Shown: one piece after another, positions 16,919-26,294 of the stretch
How positions within the stretch are numbered: position 1 is the first letter of the stretch
Layout of the letters: every line of letters begins with the position of its first letter
Source: Robertkochia aurantiaca
GTDB taxonomy: Bacteria; Bacteroidota; Bacteroidia; Flavobacteriales; Flavobacteriaceae
NCBI RefSeq assembly: GCF_020166495.1
Contig: NZ_JAINZS010000005.1
Coordinates: 186,001-250,000 of the forward strand
DNA: 64,000 bases
Direction of reading: 5' to 3'
The notes under the pieces: generated by a model
Seen by the model: the letters and a program-made list of their open reading frames with translations, nothing else
The model's database searches: none
Told to the model about the DNA's origin: nothing
Position numbers and translations under genes: made by a program

Positions 16919-18226
16919 ATGAAAAGTATACGATCTATCATAACATCATTAACGCTGCTGCTGGCACTTACCCTGAGTGCACAGCAAACTCCGGCTCCCG
17001 CCCAGCAGGAAGCCGTTCTAATCACCGGGGTGACCACCCATATCGGTAACGGAGAGGTTATAGAAAACAGCGCGGTTGGCTTTGCTGAAGGCAAGATCAA
17101 TTTCGTCGGACCGGCTTCGGAAGCCGAGAGCGGATCATACGGGAAGGTGATCGAAGGAAACGGGCGTCACCTGTATCCCGGTTTTATCGCCGTGAACTCC
17201 ACCCTCGGTCTGGTTGAGATCGATGCCGTCAGGGCAACCGATGATATCGAAGAAGTGGGCGGAATCATTCCTCACGTTCGAAGCCTTATCGCTTATAACG
17301 CCGAATCGAAAGTGGTTGAAAGCATGAGACCCAACGGGGTGCTCATGGCCCAGATCGCGCCACGTGGTGGCCGTGTTCCGGGAACCTCATCGGTCGTTCA
17401 GCTGGACGCCTGGAACTGGGAAGACGCAGCCCTGAAAGTCGACGATGCTATTCATATGGACTGGCCGAGCCGCTATACCAGGGGACGCTGGTGGTTAGGT
17501 GAAGATCCTGGCCTGAAACCCAATGATAAGTACAGAGAGCAAGTAGATGAGGTATTCACCTTTATGAAAGAGGCCAAGGCTTACCTGGCCGGTCCGCAGC
17601 AAGAGATCAACCTGCCATACCAGGCTGTAAAGGGACTTTTTGACGGGAGTCAGAAATTATACATCAATGTAGACGACAGCAAATCCATTCTTGAGGCGAT
17701 AGAAAGAACTGAAGCCGCGGGGATCGGGAAGATCGTGATCATTGGAGGAGACAATGCCCACCTTGTTGCTGAAACCCTTGCTGAGAAGAACATCCCCGTG
17801 GTGGTAAAACGACCACACCGTATTCCTGAAAACAGCTACCAGAACGTAAAGCATCCTTTCAAACTCGCATCGATGCTGGCCGATAAAGGAGTGATGGTAA
17901 CCGTTGACGTGAGCGGACAGATGGAACGGATGAACACCCGTAACCTGCCCTTTTACGCCGGCACCGTTGCTGCCTATGGTATGGACAAGGAAGACGCCGT
18001 AAAAATGATCACCGGAGACGCTGCCAAAATTCTGGGTATCGAGGAGTTCGCAGGCACCATCGCGGTGGGTAAAGACGCCACGCTTTTCCTGTCTGAAGGA
18101 GATGCGCTGGATATGCGTACCAACAAAGTGAGCGAAGCCTTTATACAGGGTCGCGACATCAGCCTGGAAACGCACCAAACCGAGCTTTATAAGCGTTATT
18201 CGAACAAATACGACAACCAGGAATAG
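16919..18226 (+). CDS. Exported amidohydrolase-like protein lacking the HxH motif
   Basis: The 435-residue protein starts MKSIRSIITSLT with a signal peptide ending near LSAQQ; an in-frame TTG 33 bases upstream lies inside the preceding gene and is not favoured. It has an amidohydrolase frame: a beta-rich N-terminal segment (ITGVTTHIGNGEVIENSAVGF), GRHLYPGFIAVNSTLG where an active enzyme has HxH, and the late IAVGKDATLFLSEGD. The first metal ligands are therefore missing, as in the N-terminal half of the upstream protein. It is probably a non-catalytic partner of that protein or works with other ligands; relatives are usually found as this same pair. Confidence 0.8.
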   Translation: MKSIRSIITSLTLLLALTLSAQQTPAPAQQEAVLITGVTTHIGNGEVIENSAVGFAEGKINFVGPASEAESGSYGKVIEGNGRHLYPGFIAVNSTLGLVEIDAVRATDDIEEVGGIIPHVRSLIAYNAESKVVESMRPNGVLMAQIAPRGGRVPGTSSVVQLDAWNWEDAALKVDDAIHMDWPSRYTRGRWWLGEDPGLKPNDKYREQVDEVFTFMKEAKAYLAGPQQEINLPYQAVKGLFDGSQKLYINVDDSKSILEAIERTEAAGIGKIVIIGGDNAHLVAETLAEKNIPVVVKRPHRIPENSYQNVKHPFKLASMLADKGVMVTVDVSGQMERMNTRNLPFYAGTVAAYGMDKEDAVKMITGDAAKILGIEEFAGTIAVGKDATLFLSEGDALDMRTNKVSEAFIQGRDISLETHQTELYKRYSNKYDNQE

Positions 18227-18254
18227 TTCTATTCCTCGATAAATCTGTTATTAG

Positions 18255-18286
18255 AAAGGCATCCCCTGCGGGGTGCCTTCTTTTTT
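18255..18286 (+). terminator. Intrinsic terminator after the amidohydrolase pair
   Basis: AAAGGCA, a bulged T, CCCC, loop TGC, GGGG, TGCCTT, then a C and six T residues. It lies 28 bases after the stop codon of the second amidohydrolase. Confidence 0.85.
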
Positions 18287-18319
18287 CAGCTAATTCTGAT
18301 TATTTTTATAAAAAAAAGA

Positions 18320-19120
18320 TTGAAGCAGATCACCAGCACACAGAACGCCCTTGTCAAAGAGATTCTTCAGCTCCAGGATAAATCCAGACACAGGAGAAAG
18401 ACCGGTCTTTTTGTTATCGAAGGCCAGCGGGAGATAGAACTGGCAATAAAAGGCGGCTACAGCTTAAAACAACTCATTACCGTACCCGACCTGGCCGGGG
18501 GATTCCCTGAAGAACTGCTTGCCCTGGTCGACAGCAAGCCTGAATATATTTCTGTCACTCCCGAGGTTTATTCCAAAATCGCTTACCGTTCGGGTACCGA
18601 AGGGGTACTGGCTATTGCTCATCAGGAACCCGGAAAGCTCAGCGAACTCAGGTTTCAGAACGAGAATCCACTGGTTCTGGTAGCAGAATCCATAGAAAAA
18701 CCGGGGAATATCGGAGCCCTGTTGAGAACGGCCGATGCCGCAAATGTAGATGCCGTGATCATCGCTGATCCGAAGACCGACCTTTACAATCCGAACATAA
18801 TTCGTTCCAGTGTGGGGTGTCTTTTTACCAATCGGGTGTATACAGGAAGCTCTGCAGAGGTGATCGATTTCCTGAGAAAGAATAATATCAAGATCTTCTG
18901 CGCTTCGCTCAACGCCTCTACTTCTTACCACTATATTGACTACAAACAGCCCACCGCCATAGTGGTCGGTACCGAAGCAACCGGGCTCACAGATACCTGG
19001 CTCGAAGCTTCCAACCAAAACATCATCATCCCGATGCTGGGAGAGATCGACTCGATGAACGTGTCGGTTTCTGCCGCTATCATTATTTTTGAAGCCAAAA
19101 GACAAAGAAATTTTCAATAG
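18320..19120 (+). CDS. TrmH/SpoU-family RNA 2'-O-methyltransferase
   Basis: SPOUT methyltransferases of this family methylate ribose 2'-OH groups of rRNA or tRNA using S-adenosylmethionine. The 266-residue protein opens with the substrate-binding domain (KEILQLQDKSRHRRKTGLFVIEG). It then has the three SpoU motifs: ESIEKPGNIGALLRTADA (about 118), VVGTEATGL (about 214), and IPMLGEIDSMNVSVSAAI (about 234). The start appears to be TTG at 18320, as no ATG gives the expected N-terminus. The exact RNA target is not deducible. The gene follows a terminator, so it has its own promoter. Confidence 0.88.
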   Translation: MKQITSTQNALVKEILQLQDKSRHRRKTGLFVIEGQREIELAIKGGYSLKQLITVPDLAGGFPEELLALVDSKPEYISVTPEVYSKIAYRSGTEGVLAIAHQEPGKLSELRFQNENPLVLVAESIEKPGNIGALLRTADAANVDAVIIADPKTDLYNPNIIRSSVGCLFTNRVYTGSSAEVIDFLRKNNIKIFCASLNASTSYHYIDYKQPTAIVVGTEATGLTDTWLEASNQNIIIPMLGEIDSMNVSVSAAIIIFEAKRQRNFQ

Positions 19121-19153
19121 CCCTGTAGCCTTTGTGCAGGGAAACGACTTACT

Positions 19154-20386
19154 ATGGAACCAAGCACCCTATTTTTTATCATCCTGGCCTTACTGACCAT
19201 TGACTTTATCGCAGACAAATGGCTGGATCACCTGAACGCCAAAAGATTTGATGCCCCTGTACCGACAGAACTGAAAGACGTTTACGACGAAGAGGAATAC
19301 AAAAAATCACAGCGTTACAAGAAGACCAATTATCGTTTCGGGCTCCTTAGCTCCTCGGTTTCCTTCCTGGTCACCATCGCTTTCTTCCTGCTCGACGGGT
19401 TTGAATATGCAGACAACCTGGCCAGGCACTTCAGCAATCATGAGATCGTGATCGCCCTGATCTTCTTTGGGGTCATCCTGCTCGCCAGCGACCTGATCAG
19501 CATTCCCTTCTCCTGGTACCGCACCTTTGTGATCGAAGAGCGTTTCGGGTTTAACCGAACCAGCCCGAAAACCTTTGTGCTCGACAAAATAAAAGGCTGG
19601 CTCGTGGGTGCCCTGATCGGCGGTGGATTGCTCGCAGCCATTATCGGTTTCTTCAACTGGGCCGGCCCCGACTTCTGGATCTATGCATGGATCCTGGCTA
19701 CGGCCTTTACCGTTGTCATGAATATGTTTTACAGCAAATTGATCGTACCCCTTTTTAATAAACAAACGCCTTTGGAAGAAGGAAGCCTGAGAAAAAAGAT
19801 AGAAGCCTATGCCGAAAAGGAAGGTTTCAGCCTGGATAAGATATTTGTGATCGACGGCTCAAAACGTTCGACCAAGGCCAATGCCTATTTCTCAGGATTT
19901 GGAGCTGAAAAGCGGGTGACACTTTTCGACACCCTGATTAATGATCTGGAAGAAGAGGAAATCGTCGCGGTACTGGCCCATGAAGTCGGGCATTACAAAA
20001 AGAACCATATTATATTCAACTTATTGATGTCAACGTTGCTTACCGGCCTGACGCTCTTCCTGCTTTCTCTGTTCATCACCGTTCCGGAGCTCTCCCTGGC
20101 GATAGGGGTGGCTGTGCCCAGCTTTCATGCCGGACTGATCGCCTTCGGTATATTGTACAGCCCCATATCACAACTCACAGGCCTGATGATGAACTATGTA
20201 TCCCGCAGGTTCGAGTACCAGGCAGATCGCTTTGCGGCAAAAACCTACAACAGCGGACCGATGATCAGCTCCCTGAAAAAGCTATCAAAGAACAGCCTGA
20301 CCAATCTCACCCCGCACCCGGCCTATGTTTTCGTGCATTATTCACACCCTACCCTGCTGCAGCGAATTAAAAATCTTAAGGCATAG
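19154..20386 (+). CDS. Ste24/CAAX-protease-like M48 membrane metallopeptidase
   Basis: The 410-residue protein has several membrane helices (about 4-20, 60-80, 98-118, 148-170, 176-196, 285-310, 320-345) and the zinc site LAHEVGHYKKNH (HEVGH, about residue 275), with the third ligand in FEYQADRFA (about 355). This is the full-length Ste24/HtpX-like layout of bacterial M48A peptidases, which cleave membrane or misfolded membrane proteins. Length matches the family. It stands between the methyltransferase gene and rel with short spacers on the same strand. Confidence 0.9.
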   Translation: MEPSTLFFIILALLTIDFIADKWLDHLNAKRFDAPVPTELKDVYDEEEYKKSQRYKKTNYRFGLLSSSVSFLVTIAFFLLDGFEYADNLARHFSNHEIVIALIFFGVILLASDLISIPFSWYRTFVIEERFGFNRTSPKTFVLDKIKGWLVGALIGGGLLAAIIGFFNWAGPDFWIYAWILATAFTVVMNMFYSKLIVPLFNKQTPLEEGSLRKKIEAYAEKEGFSLDKIFVIDGSKRSTKANAYFSGFGAEKRVTLFDTLINDLEEEEIVAVLAHEVGHYKKNHIIFNLLMSTLLTGLTLFLLSLFITVPELSLAIGVAVPSFHAGLIAFGILYSPISQLTGLMMNYVSRRFEYQADRFAAKTYNSGPMISSLKKLSKNSLTNLTPHPAYVFVHYSHPTLLQRIKNLKA

Positions 20387-20392
20387 TATTTG

Positions 20393-20423
20393 TTGTATTA
20401 TCAAACGGATTATCTTACTTTTA
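20393..20423 (+). promoter_or_regulatory. Candidate promoter of rel
   Basis: TTG (20393-20395), a 20-base spacer and TACTTTTA (20416-20423) approximate the TTTG/TAnnTTTG consensus with one mismatch in the -7 element. The -7 element ends 5 bases before the rel ATG at 20428, implying a very short leader. Confidence 0.4.
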
Positions 20424-20427
20424 GTAT

Positions 20428-22632
20428 ATGGCAGTTATTGATGTAGACAAGGAGAACAAGGAGATTGCCAAGCAATACAAAGAATTGCTTCGTATCAGCT
20501 ACCAGACCCTCTCTGAAGAAGATAAAAAACTGATTCGCAAGGCGTTCAACATAGCTGTCGACGCCCATAAGAATCAACGACGTAAAAGCGGGGAGGCATA
20601 TATCTTTCACCCGATAGCCGTCGCCAAGATCGTTGCCCAGCAAATCGGACTCGATGCCACGGCCATCGCGGCAGCCCTGTTGCATGATGTGGTGGAAGAC
20701 ACCGATTACACCCTGGAAGACATCGAAAGGATTTTCGGGGAAACCGTGGCACGTATCGTCGATGGTCTCACTAAGATCTCACAGTTGAGTTCTGACCAGG
20801 ACATTTCCCTGCAGGCAGAGAATTTCCGTAAAATGCTGCTTACCCTGAATGATGATGTCAGGGTGATCCTGATAAAGATCGCAGACAGGCTACACAATAT
20901 GCAGACCATGGATTCCATGGCCGACCACAAGCAGGTGAAGATCGCCTCAGAGACCCTGTACATTTACGCTCCCCTGGCCCACCGTATCGGGTTGTACAAC
21001 ATCAAAACCGAACTTGAAGATCTCGGACTTAAATACACAGAACCCGACATCTATTACGATATTCTGAGTAAGATCGAGGAGAGCCGTGAAGAACAGGAAG
21101 CCTATATACAGGCATTCAGCTCTGTGATCGACGAGACCCTGCAACAGGAAGGCTTGAATTACACCATCAAGGGTAGACCGAAATCCATCTTTTCGATCAG
21201 GCGAAAAATGAAAACACAGAACGTAAGCTTCGATGAGGTTTACGATAAGTTTGCGATTCGCATCATCTACAAGAGCGATGCCCCGAACGAAAAATTCCTG
21301 GCCTGGAAGATCTATTCGATCGTAACCGATCACTTCAGGCCCAATCCCACCCGTTTGAGAGACTGGATATCGTCGCCAAAAACTACCGGCTATGAGGCCC
21401 TTCACATTACTGTTATGGGTCCTAAAGGGCGCTGGGTGGAGGTACAGATCAGAAGTGAGCGTATGCATGAGATCGCTGAAAAGGGATATGCGGCCCACTT
21501 TAAATACAAACACGGCGCTCAGCGGGAACAGGGTATAGAGGTCTGGCTCAACAGGCTTCAGGAAGCCCTCGAAAGCGCAGACGGAAACGCCGTGGACTTT
21601 GTAGAGGAGTTCAAGCTTAACCTGTACTCTCAGGAGATCTTCGTCTTCACTCCCAAGGGTGAACTTAAGTCGTTGCCAAAAGGAGCCACCCCGCTGGATT
21701 TTGCCTTCAGCATACACACAGAAGTCGGGCTTAAAACCCGTGGTGCCAAGGTGAACGGGAAGCTGGTACCCTTGAGCAAAGAGCTCAAAAGCGGTGACCA
21801 GGTGGAGATCATCACCTCAGAAAGCATCAAGCCCAATTCGAACTGGCTCGATTACGCCACCACCGCAAGGGCCCGCTCCAAGATACGCTCATCGCTTAAA
21901 GAAGAGAAAAAGCAGATCGCTGCGGAAGGAAAGGAAATACTGAGAAGAAAGCTCAAGCAGCTAAAGATCACTCTGAACGAGAAAGCCGTCAATGACCTGG
22001 TCGTCTATTTTAAATTGAAGACCAGCCTCGACCTGTTCTTCAGGGTCGGTGTGGGCACTATCGACAACCAGATGCTGAAGGATTTTGCCGCTCAGCAGCA
22101 CAATGCCTTTATCAACTTCTTCAAGAAGAAGATGCGCAAACCGGTGCCCGAGTCAGAAATCAACAAGGAAGAGATCACCAACAAGTTCGACCTGCTGGTT
22201 TTTGGAAAAGAAGAGGAAAAACTCGATTATAAATTCTCGAATTGCTGCAACCCGATTCCCGGAGATGACGTTTTTGGTTTCATCACCGTGAACGAAGGGA
22301 TCAAGGTGCATAAGAAGAACTGCCCGAACGCCATAAGTCTTCAGTCGAATTACGCCTATCGTATCATTCCGGCTAAATGGATCGATTCCACACAAAAGGA
22401 GTTTACCGCTTCCCTTAGCCTGGAGGGTATCGACAACCTCGGGCTGGTAAGCAATGTGACCAAGGTGATCTCCAACAATATGCACGTGAATATGAAGAAT
22501 ATCAACTTCGATACCGAAGGCGGTATCTTTCTCGGTAAGATCACGGTAGAGGTCAAGAACAAGACCATTCTGAACAAACTCATCGAAAATCTTAAAAAGA
22601 TTCACGGAATTGACAAGGTGACCAGAATTTAA
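20428..22632 (+). CDS. Bifunctional (p)ppGpp synthetase/hydrolase (RelA/SpoT family)
   Basis: This enzyme makes and degrades the alarmone (p)ppGpp in the stringent response. The 734-residue protein has, in order: an HD hydrolase domain (about 45-200; HPIAVAKIVA, LLHDVVEDTD with the metal His-Asp pair), the synthetase domain (about 235-370; FDEVYDKFAIRIIY, TTGYEALHITVMGP), a TGS domain (about 395-455; IFVFTPKGELKSLPKGATPLDFAF), a Cys-containing helical/zinc-finger part (NCCNPIPGDD, about 605) and a C-terminal ACT domain (about 655-734). The HDVVED hydrolase motif is intact, indicating a bifunctional Rel rather than synthetase-only RelA. fur and purA follow on the same strand. Confidence 0.93.
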   Translation: MAVIDVDKENKEIAKQYKELLRISYQTLSEEDKKLIRKAFNIAVDAHKNQRRKSGEAYIFHPIAVAKIVAQQIGLDATAIAAALLHDVVEDTDYTLEDIERIFGETVARIVDGLTKISQLSSDQDISLQAENFRKMLLTLNDDVRVILIKIADRLHNMQTMDSMADHKQVKIASETLYIYAPLAHRIGLYNIKTELEDLGLKYTEPDIYYDILSKIEESREEQEAYIQAFSSVIDETLQQEGLNYTIKGRPKSIFSIRRKMKTQNVSFDEVYDKFAIRIIYKSDAPNEKFLAWKIYSIVTDHFRPNPTRLRDWISSPKTTGYEALHITVMGPKGRWVEVQIRSERMHEIAEKGYAAHFKYKHGAQREQGIEVWLNRLQEALESADGNAVDFVEEFKLNLYSQEIFVFTPKGELKSLPKGATPLDFAFSIHTEVGLKTRGAKVNGKLVPLSKELKSGDQVEIITSESIKPNSNWLDYATTARARSKIRSSLKEEKKQIAAEGKEILRRKLKQLKITLNEKAVNDLVVYFKLKTSLDLFFRVGVGTIDNQMLKDFAAQQHNAFINFFKKKMRKPVPESEINKEEITNKFDLLVFGKEEEKLDYKFSNCCNPIPGDDVFGFITVNEGIKVHKKNCPNAISLQSNYAYRIIPAKWIDSTQKEFTASLSLEGIDNLGLVSNVTKVISNNMHVNMKNINFDTEGGIFLGKITVEVKNKTILNKLIENLKKIHGIDKVTRI

Positions 22633-22642
22633 TTTTAAACAC

Positions 22643-22650
22643 TACATTTG
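22643..22650 (+). promoter_or_regulatory. Candidate -7 element upstream of fur
   Basis: TACATTTG fits TAnnTTTG exactly and lies 28 bases before the fur ATG. It suggests that fur can be transcribed separately from rel. No clear -33 element is visible. Confidence 0.35.
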
Positions 22651-22677
22651 TAGCCTGAAAAATTAGGACAGCTTAAA

Positions 22678-23124
22678 ATGGCCAAGGAAAAGAACCAGGA
22701 AATTGTAAAGAACGTTTTCACCACGTTTCTCGAAGACCACGGACATCGGAAAACGCCCGAGCGTTACGCCATTTTGCAGGAGATCTATGAAAGCGATGAA
22801 CATTTTGATATAGAATCACTTTATATCAAAATGAAGAACAAGAACTATCGCGTGAGCCGGGCCACCCTTTACAACACCATAGAACTGCTCCTTGAGTGCA
22901 ACCTGGTGCGCAAACACCAGTTTGGAAAGAACCAGGCACACTATGAAAAGTCGTATTTCGACAAACAACATGATCATGTGATCCTGACCGATACCGGGGA
23001 GGTTATGGAATTCTGCGACCCCCGTATTCAGAGCATCAAAAAAACAATCGAAGAAGTCTTTGGTATAAAAATTCACAATCACTCGCTGTATTTTTACGCC
23101 ACCAAGAACGAAGACAACTCATAA
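22678..23124 (+). CDS. Fur-family transcriptional regulator
   Basis: The 148-residue protein has the Fur winged-helix domain (about 10-90: [26 protein letters not shown], then [20 protein letters not shown]) and a C-terminal dimerisation/metal domain. The classical zinc motif HDHxxC is altered: the segment reads [19 protein letters not shown], with one Cys (about 119), and the second CxxC pair is missing, as in many Bacteroidota Fur proteins. It may sense iron, zinc or peroxide; the metal cannot be told. The purA gene follows 15 bases after its stop. Confidence 0.88.
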   Translation: MAKEKNQEIVKNVFTTFLEDHGHRKTPERYAILQEIYESDEHFDIESLYIKMKNKNYRVSRATLYNTIELLLECNLVRKHQFGKNQAHYEKSYFDKQHDHVILTDTGEVMEFCDPRIQSIKKTIEEVFGIKIHNHSLYFYATKNEDNS

Positions 23125-23139
23125 ATTACATTACAGACA

Positions 23140-24411
23140 ATGGCAGTAGATTTACTACTCGGATTACAATGGGGAGATGAAGGAAAAGGAAAGATCGTTG
23201 ATGTCCTCACCAAGAATTATGATATAATCGCCAGATTCCAGGGAGGTCCCAATGCAGGGCATACGCTGGAGTTCGATGGCATCAAACACGTTTTACACAC
23301 CATTCCTTCGGGTATTTTCCACAAGAATGCGGTGAACATCGTAGGTAATGGGGTGGTTATTGACCCGGTCATCTTCAAAAAGGAACTGGATAATCTGGAG
23401 CAATTCGACCTGGACATACAGGCCAAGCTCCTGATCTCACGGAAAGCCCACCTCATACTACCCACCCACCGACTGCTGGATGCCGCTTCAGAAGCCGCCA
23501 AGGGAAAGGCAAAGATCGGATCTACCCTGAAAGGTATCGGGCCCACTTATATGGACAAGACCGGAAGGAACGGGATCAGAATCGGTGACCTGGAGCTTCC
23601 TGACTGGGAAGAGAAATATCGCTCCCTCGCCAACAAGCACGAGGCCATTATCAAGTTCTACGATGTCGACGTACAGTACGACCTGGAAGAACTGGAAAAG
23701 GAGTTTTTCGATGCCATTGAACGATTAAAGCAACTGACCTTCATCGACAGTGAGGAATACATTTTCCGTGCACAGAAAGAAGGTCGTTCGATACTTGCAG
23801 AAGGAGCCCAGGGTTCCCTGCTCGATATCGACTTCGGAACCTATCCGTTCGTAACCTCTTCGAATACCACTGCTGCCGGTGCATGTACCGGACTTGGCGT
23901 GGCCCCCAACAGTATCGGGGAAGTGCTGGGAATCTTTAAGGCTTACACCACCCGTGTGGGTAGTGGCCCCTTCCCTACAGAGCTTTTTGACGAAGACGGT
24001 GAGACCCTTGGTCGCGTAGGAAATGAATTCGGTGCCACCACCGGTAGAAAGCGTCGTTGCGGATGGCTGGACCTGGTAGCCCTGAAATATGCCGTACAGA
24101 TCAACGGGGTTACACAGCTGATGATGATGAAAGCAGATGTACTGAGCGGGTTCGAGACCCTGAAAGTATGTACCGCTTATAAATATCGCGGGGAGCTTAT
24201 CGACCACCTGCCCTATTCGATCGAAAGTGATGTGCTGGAGCCGGTATATACCGAAATGCCCGGATGGAAGGAAGACCTGACCGGAATCGATTCAGAGGCA
24301 GAGTTCCCTGAAGCGCTGAGCAAGTACATCGCCTTTCTTGAGAAAGAGCTGGATGTACCTGTGAAGATCGTTTCAGTAGGTCCTGACCGTACCCAAACCA
24401 TCATGCGATAG
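23140..24411 (+). CDS. purA: Adenylosuccinate synthetase
   Basis: PurA joins IMP and aspartate with GTP to form adenylosuccinate, the first committed step to AMP. The 423-residue protein has the full set of signatures: LGLQWGDEGKGKIVD at the N-terminus (GTP/IMP site with catalytic Asp), FQGGPNAGHT (about 34, catalytic His), IGSTLKGIGPTYMDK (about 126), EGAQGSLLDIDFGTYPFVTSSN (about 222), TTGRKRRCGWLD (about 300), and VSVGPDRTQTI at the C-terminus. Length is normal. It is close behind fur and ahead of the OstA-like gene. Confidence 0.97.
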   Translation: MAVDLLLGLQWGDEGKGKIVDVLTKNYDIIARFQGGPNAGHTLEFDGIKHVLHTIPSGIFHKNAVNIVGNGVVIDPVIFKKELDNLEQFDLDIQAKLLISRKAHLILPTHRLLDAASEAAKGKAKIGSTLKGIGPTYMDKTGRNGIRIGDLELPDWEEKYRSLANKHEAIIKFYDVDVQYDLEELEKEFFDAIERLKQLTFIDSEEYIFRAQKEGRSILAEGAQGSLLDIDFGTYPFVTSSNTTAAGACTGLGVAPNSIGEVLGIFKAYTTRVGSGPFPTELFDEDGETLGRVGNEFGATTGRKRRCGWLDLVALKYAVQINGVTQLMMMKADVLSGFETLKVCTAYKYRGELIDHLPYSIESDVLEPVYTEMPGWKEDLTGIDSEAEFPEALSKYIAFLEKELDVPVKIVSVGPDRTQTIMR

Positions 24412-24500
24412 TTGACAGCTTTCACCGTAAGCACTACTATTTACAGGCCTTACACCTTTAGTTTTTCTGAAGAACCTTCAGGGCTTAACGATTTAAGGCT

Positions 24501-24508
24501 TAATTTTG
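24501..24508 (+). promoter_or_regulatory. Candidate -7 element for the OstA-like gene
   Basis: TAATTTTG fits TAnnTTTG and ends 10 bases before the ATG at 24519, in the 107-base gap after purA. No -33 TTTG is found at the usual spacing. Confidence 0.3.
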
Positions 24509-24518
24509 AACAAACTCC

Positions 24519-26294
24519 ATGAGGTTGAAAAAGCACTTACACCTGTTCATGATATTGGTCGTGGCCCTGATTCACTCAGGTTGGTCACAGGAGCAGCAGC
24601 GCATTATCATCAAGCATGCGGGCGACTTTACCAAGGATGAAGAAAAGTATCCCGGAGCCGATATCATGAGCAAGGATAACAGGCAGGTTCAGTTCGAGCA
24701 TGACGGGGTCGATCTGTGGTGTGATGTGGCTGTCTTCTACCGGGAGCAGAACCGTGTTCAGGCCTATGGTAACGTATTCTTTCAACAGGGAGATTCGATC
24801 AGGATGAACAGTGAATATGCCGAGTATGATGCTGCCACCCGTACCGCCGTTGCCCGTGAAGACGTGCGGCTTCGCAATAATAACACCACGCTGTTCACCG
24901 ATAAGGTGAACTTTGACCGCAATACACAGATAGCCTCCTATGATTCCATAGGAACCATCAGAGATACGGCCAACACCCTTACCAGTAAAAGAGGCCGGTA
25001 TTACCTGGAGAAAAAGAAATACGAATTTCGCGATGATGTGGTGATCAACAACCCCGATTACAACATAACTTCGGCCCGGCTGGATTACTATACCAATTCG
25101 AAGAACGTGTATATGTACGGCCCCTCGACCATAGTAGGTACCGACTATAAGATGTATTGCGAGAGAGGCTTTTACAGCACCGTAACTGAAAAAGGTTATG
25201 GGGTTAAGAATACGCGCATAGATTACAATGACCGCATTATCTACGGAGACAGTGTCTATTTTGACAAGACCCGGGAATTTGCATCGGCCACCAATAACAT
25301 CAGGGTCATAGACACGATCAACAAAGGCCTGGTCAAAGGTCATTACGCCGAAGTCTTTAAAGCTAAAGATTCGGTATTTGTCACCAGGCGTGCCGTGGCC
25401 ATCACCGTTTTTGAGAAAGACTCCATGTACATTCATGGCGATACCCTCATGGTGACCGGTCCTGAAGATCAACGGATCGTACGCGCCTTCCGCGACGCAA
25501 GATTCTACAAATCAGATCTAAGCGGAAAATGCGACTCCATTCATTCAAACCAGCAGACAGGGATCACAAGGTTCATCGCCAAAATACCCGAAGGGATACC
25601 CGAGAACCGTTTGGGGTATTACCGACCGGTTCTGTGGAGTGGCGACAGCCAGATGACGGGCGACAGCATACTGCTTCTGAGCGATGTAAAGACCGAGAAG
25701 CTCGACTCGCTCAAGGTACTCAACAATGCCTTTATCATTCAAAAGGACTCGACCAGCCACGTGACCTTTACAGATACCCTGAAATACGGCTTCAACCAGA
25801 TCAAGGGTAAGGATCTTTACGGGCAGTTCGTAGAGAATCAGTTAGACAATATCAACGTGGTTAAAAATGCCGAACTGATCTACTACCTCTGGAATGAGGA
25901 AGGGGCCTTCATGGGGATCGATAAAAGAGTATGCGGTCGTATCGAATTCACGCTGCGCGAGAACGAGATCGACCAGGTCACCTCTTATAACAACATTGAC
26001 GGAGGTATTTATCCCGATAAAGATATACCGGTGAACGGACGCAGGTTCAGAGGCTTTCACTGGCGGGGAGATGAAATGATAGAGGGCGAAGCCGATCTTT
26101 TCAGCAAAGAAGACGACACCATACAACTGGTTCCCATCAGGGGGATCACCAACCCGATAGACCTCGATGATCCCGACCCGGAATCGCGCGAGTTCATTCC
26201 TGGGCAGCAACGTGAGGAACAGGAGAAAGACAGCAGCCGTGCCTCGTTGAAAACCACCCGTACCCGGCAACCCAAAGTACAGAAACAACAGTGA
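24519..26294 (+). CDS. OstA/LptA-like exported protein
   Basis: The 591-residue protein has a signal peptide (LFMILVVALIHSGWSQ) and long stretches of beta-jellyroll repeats as in OstA/LptA/LptD N-terminal domains: AYGNVFFQQGDSIRMNSEYAEYDAATR (about 85-110), AREDVRLRNNNTTLFTDKVNFD (about 113-135) and further similar units to about 330. These domains shuttle lipopolysaccharide across the periplasm. The protein is longer than E. coli LptA and carries a charged C-terminal tail. Its stop overlaps the GTG start of the aminotransferase gene. Confidence 0.8.
   Translation: MRLKKHLHLFMILVVALIHSGWSQEQQRIIIKHAGDFTKDEEKYPGADIMSKDNRQVQFEHDGVDLWCDVAVFYREQNRVQAYGNVFFQQGDSIRMNSEYAEYDAATRTAVAREDVRLRNNNTTLFTDKVNFDRNTQIASYDSIGTIRDTANTLTSKRGRYYLEKKKYEFRDDVVINNPDYNITSARLDYYTNSKNVYMYGPSTIVGTDYKMYCERGFYSTVTEKGYGVKNTRIDYNDRIIYGDSVYFDKTREFASATNNIRVIDTINKGLVKGHYAEVFKAKDSVFVTRRAVAITVFEKDSMYIHGDTLMVTGPEDQRIVRAFRDARFYKSDLSGKCDSIHSNQQTGITRFIAKIPEGIPENRLGYYRPVLWSGDSQMTGDSILLLSDVKTEKLDSLKVLNNAFIIQKDSTSHVTFTDTLKYGFNQIKGKDLYGQFVENQLDNINVVKNAELIYYLWNEEGAFMGIDKRVCGRIEFTLRENEIDQVTSYNNIDGGIYPDKDIPVNGRRFRGFHWRGDEMIEGEADLFSKEDDTIQLVPIRGITNPIDLDDPDPESREFIPGQQREEQEKDSSRASLKTTRTRQPKVQKQQ

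Noticed and set aside
18464-19117. Antisense open frame (217 codons) inside the RNA methyltransferase gene
   Set aside because: The SpoU motifs are in the forward frame and no family is seen in the reverse.
20947-21717. Antisense open frame (256 codons) inside rel
   Set aside because: The rel frame carries all expected domains; the reverse frame is a by-product of its codon use.
24585-25472. Long antisense open frame (295 codons) inside the OstA-like gene
   Set aside because: It lies entirely opposite a well-supported exported protein gene, and its translation has no domain, signal or conserved motif.
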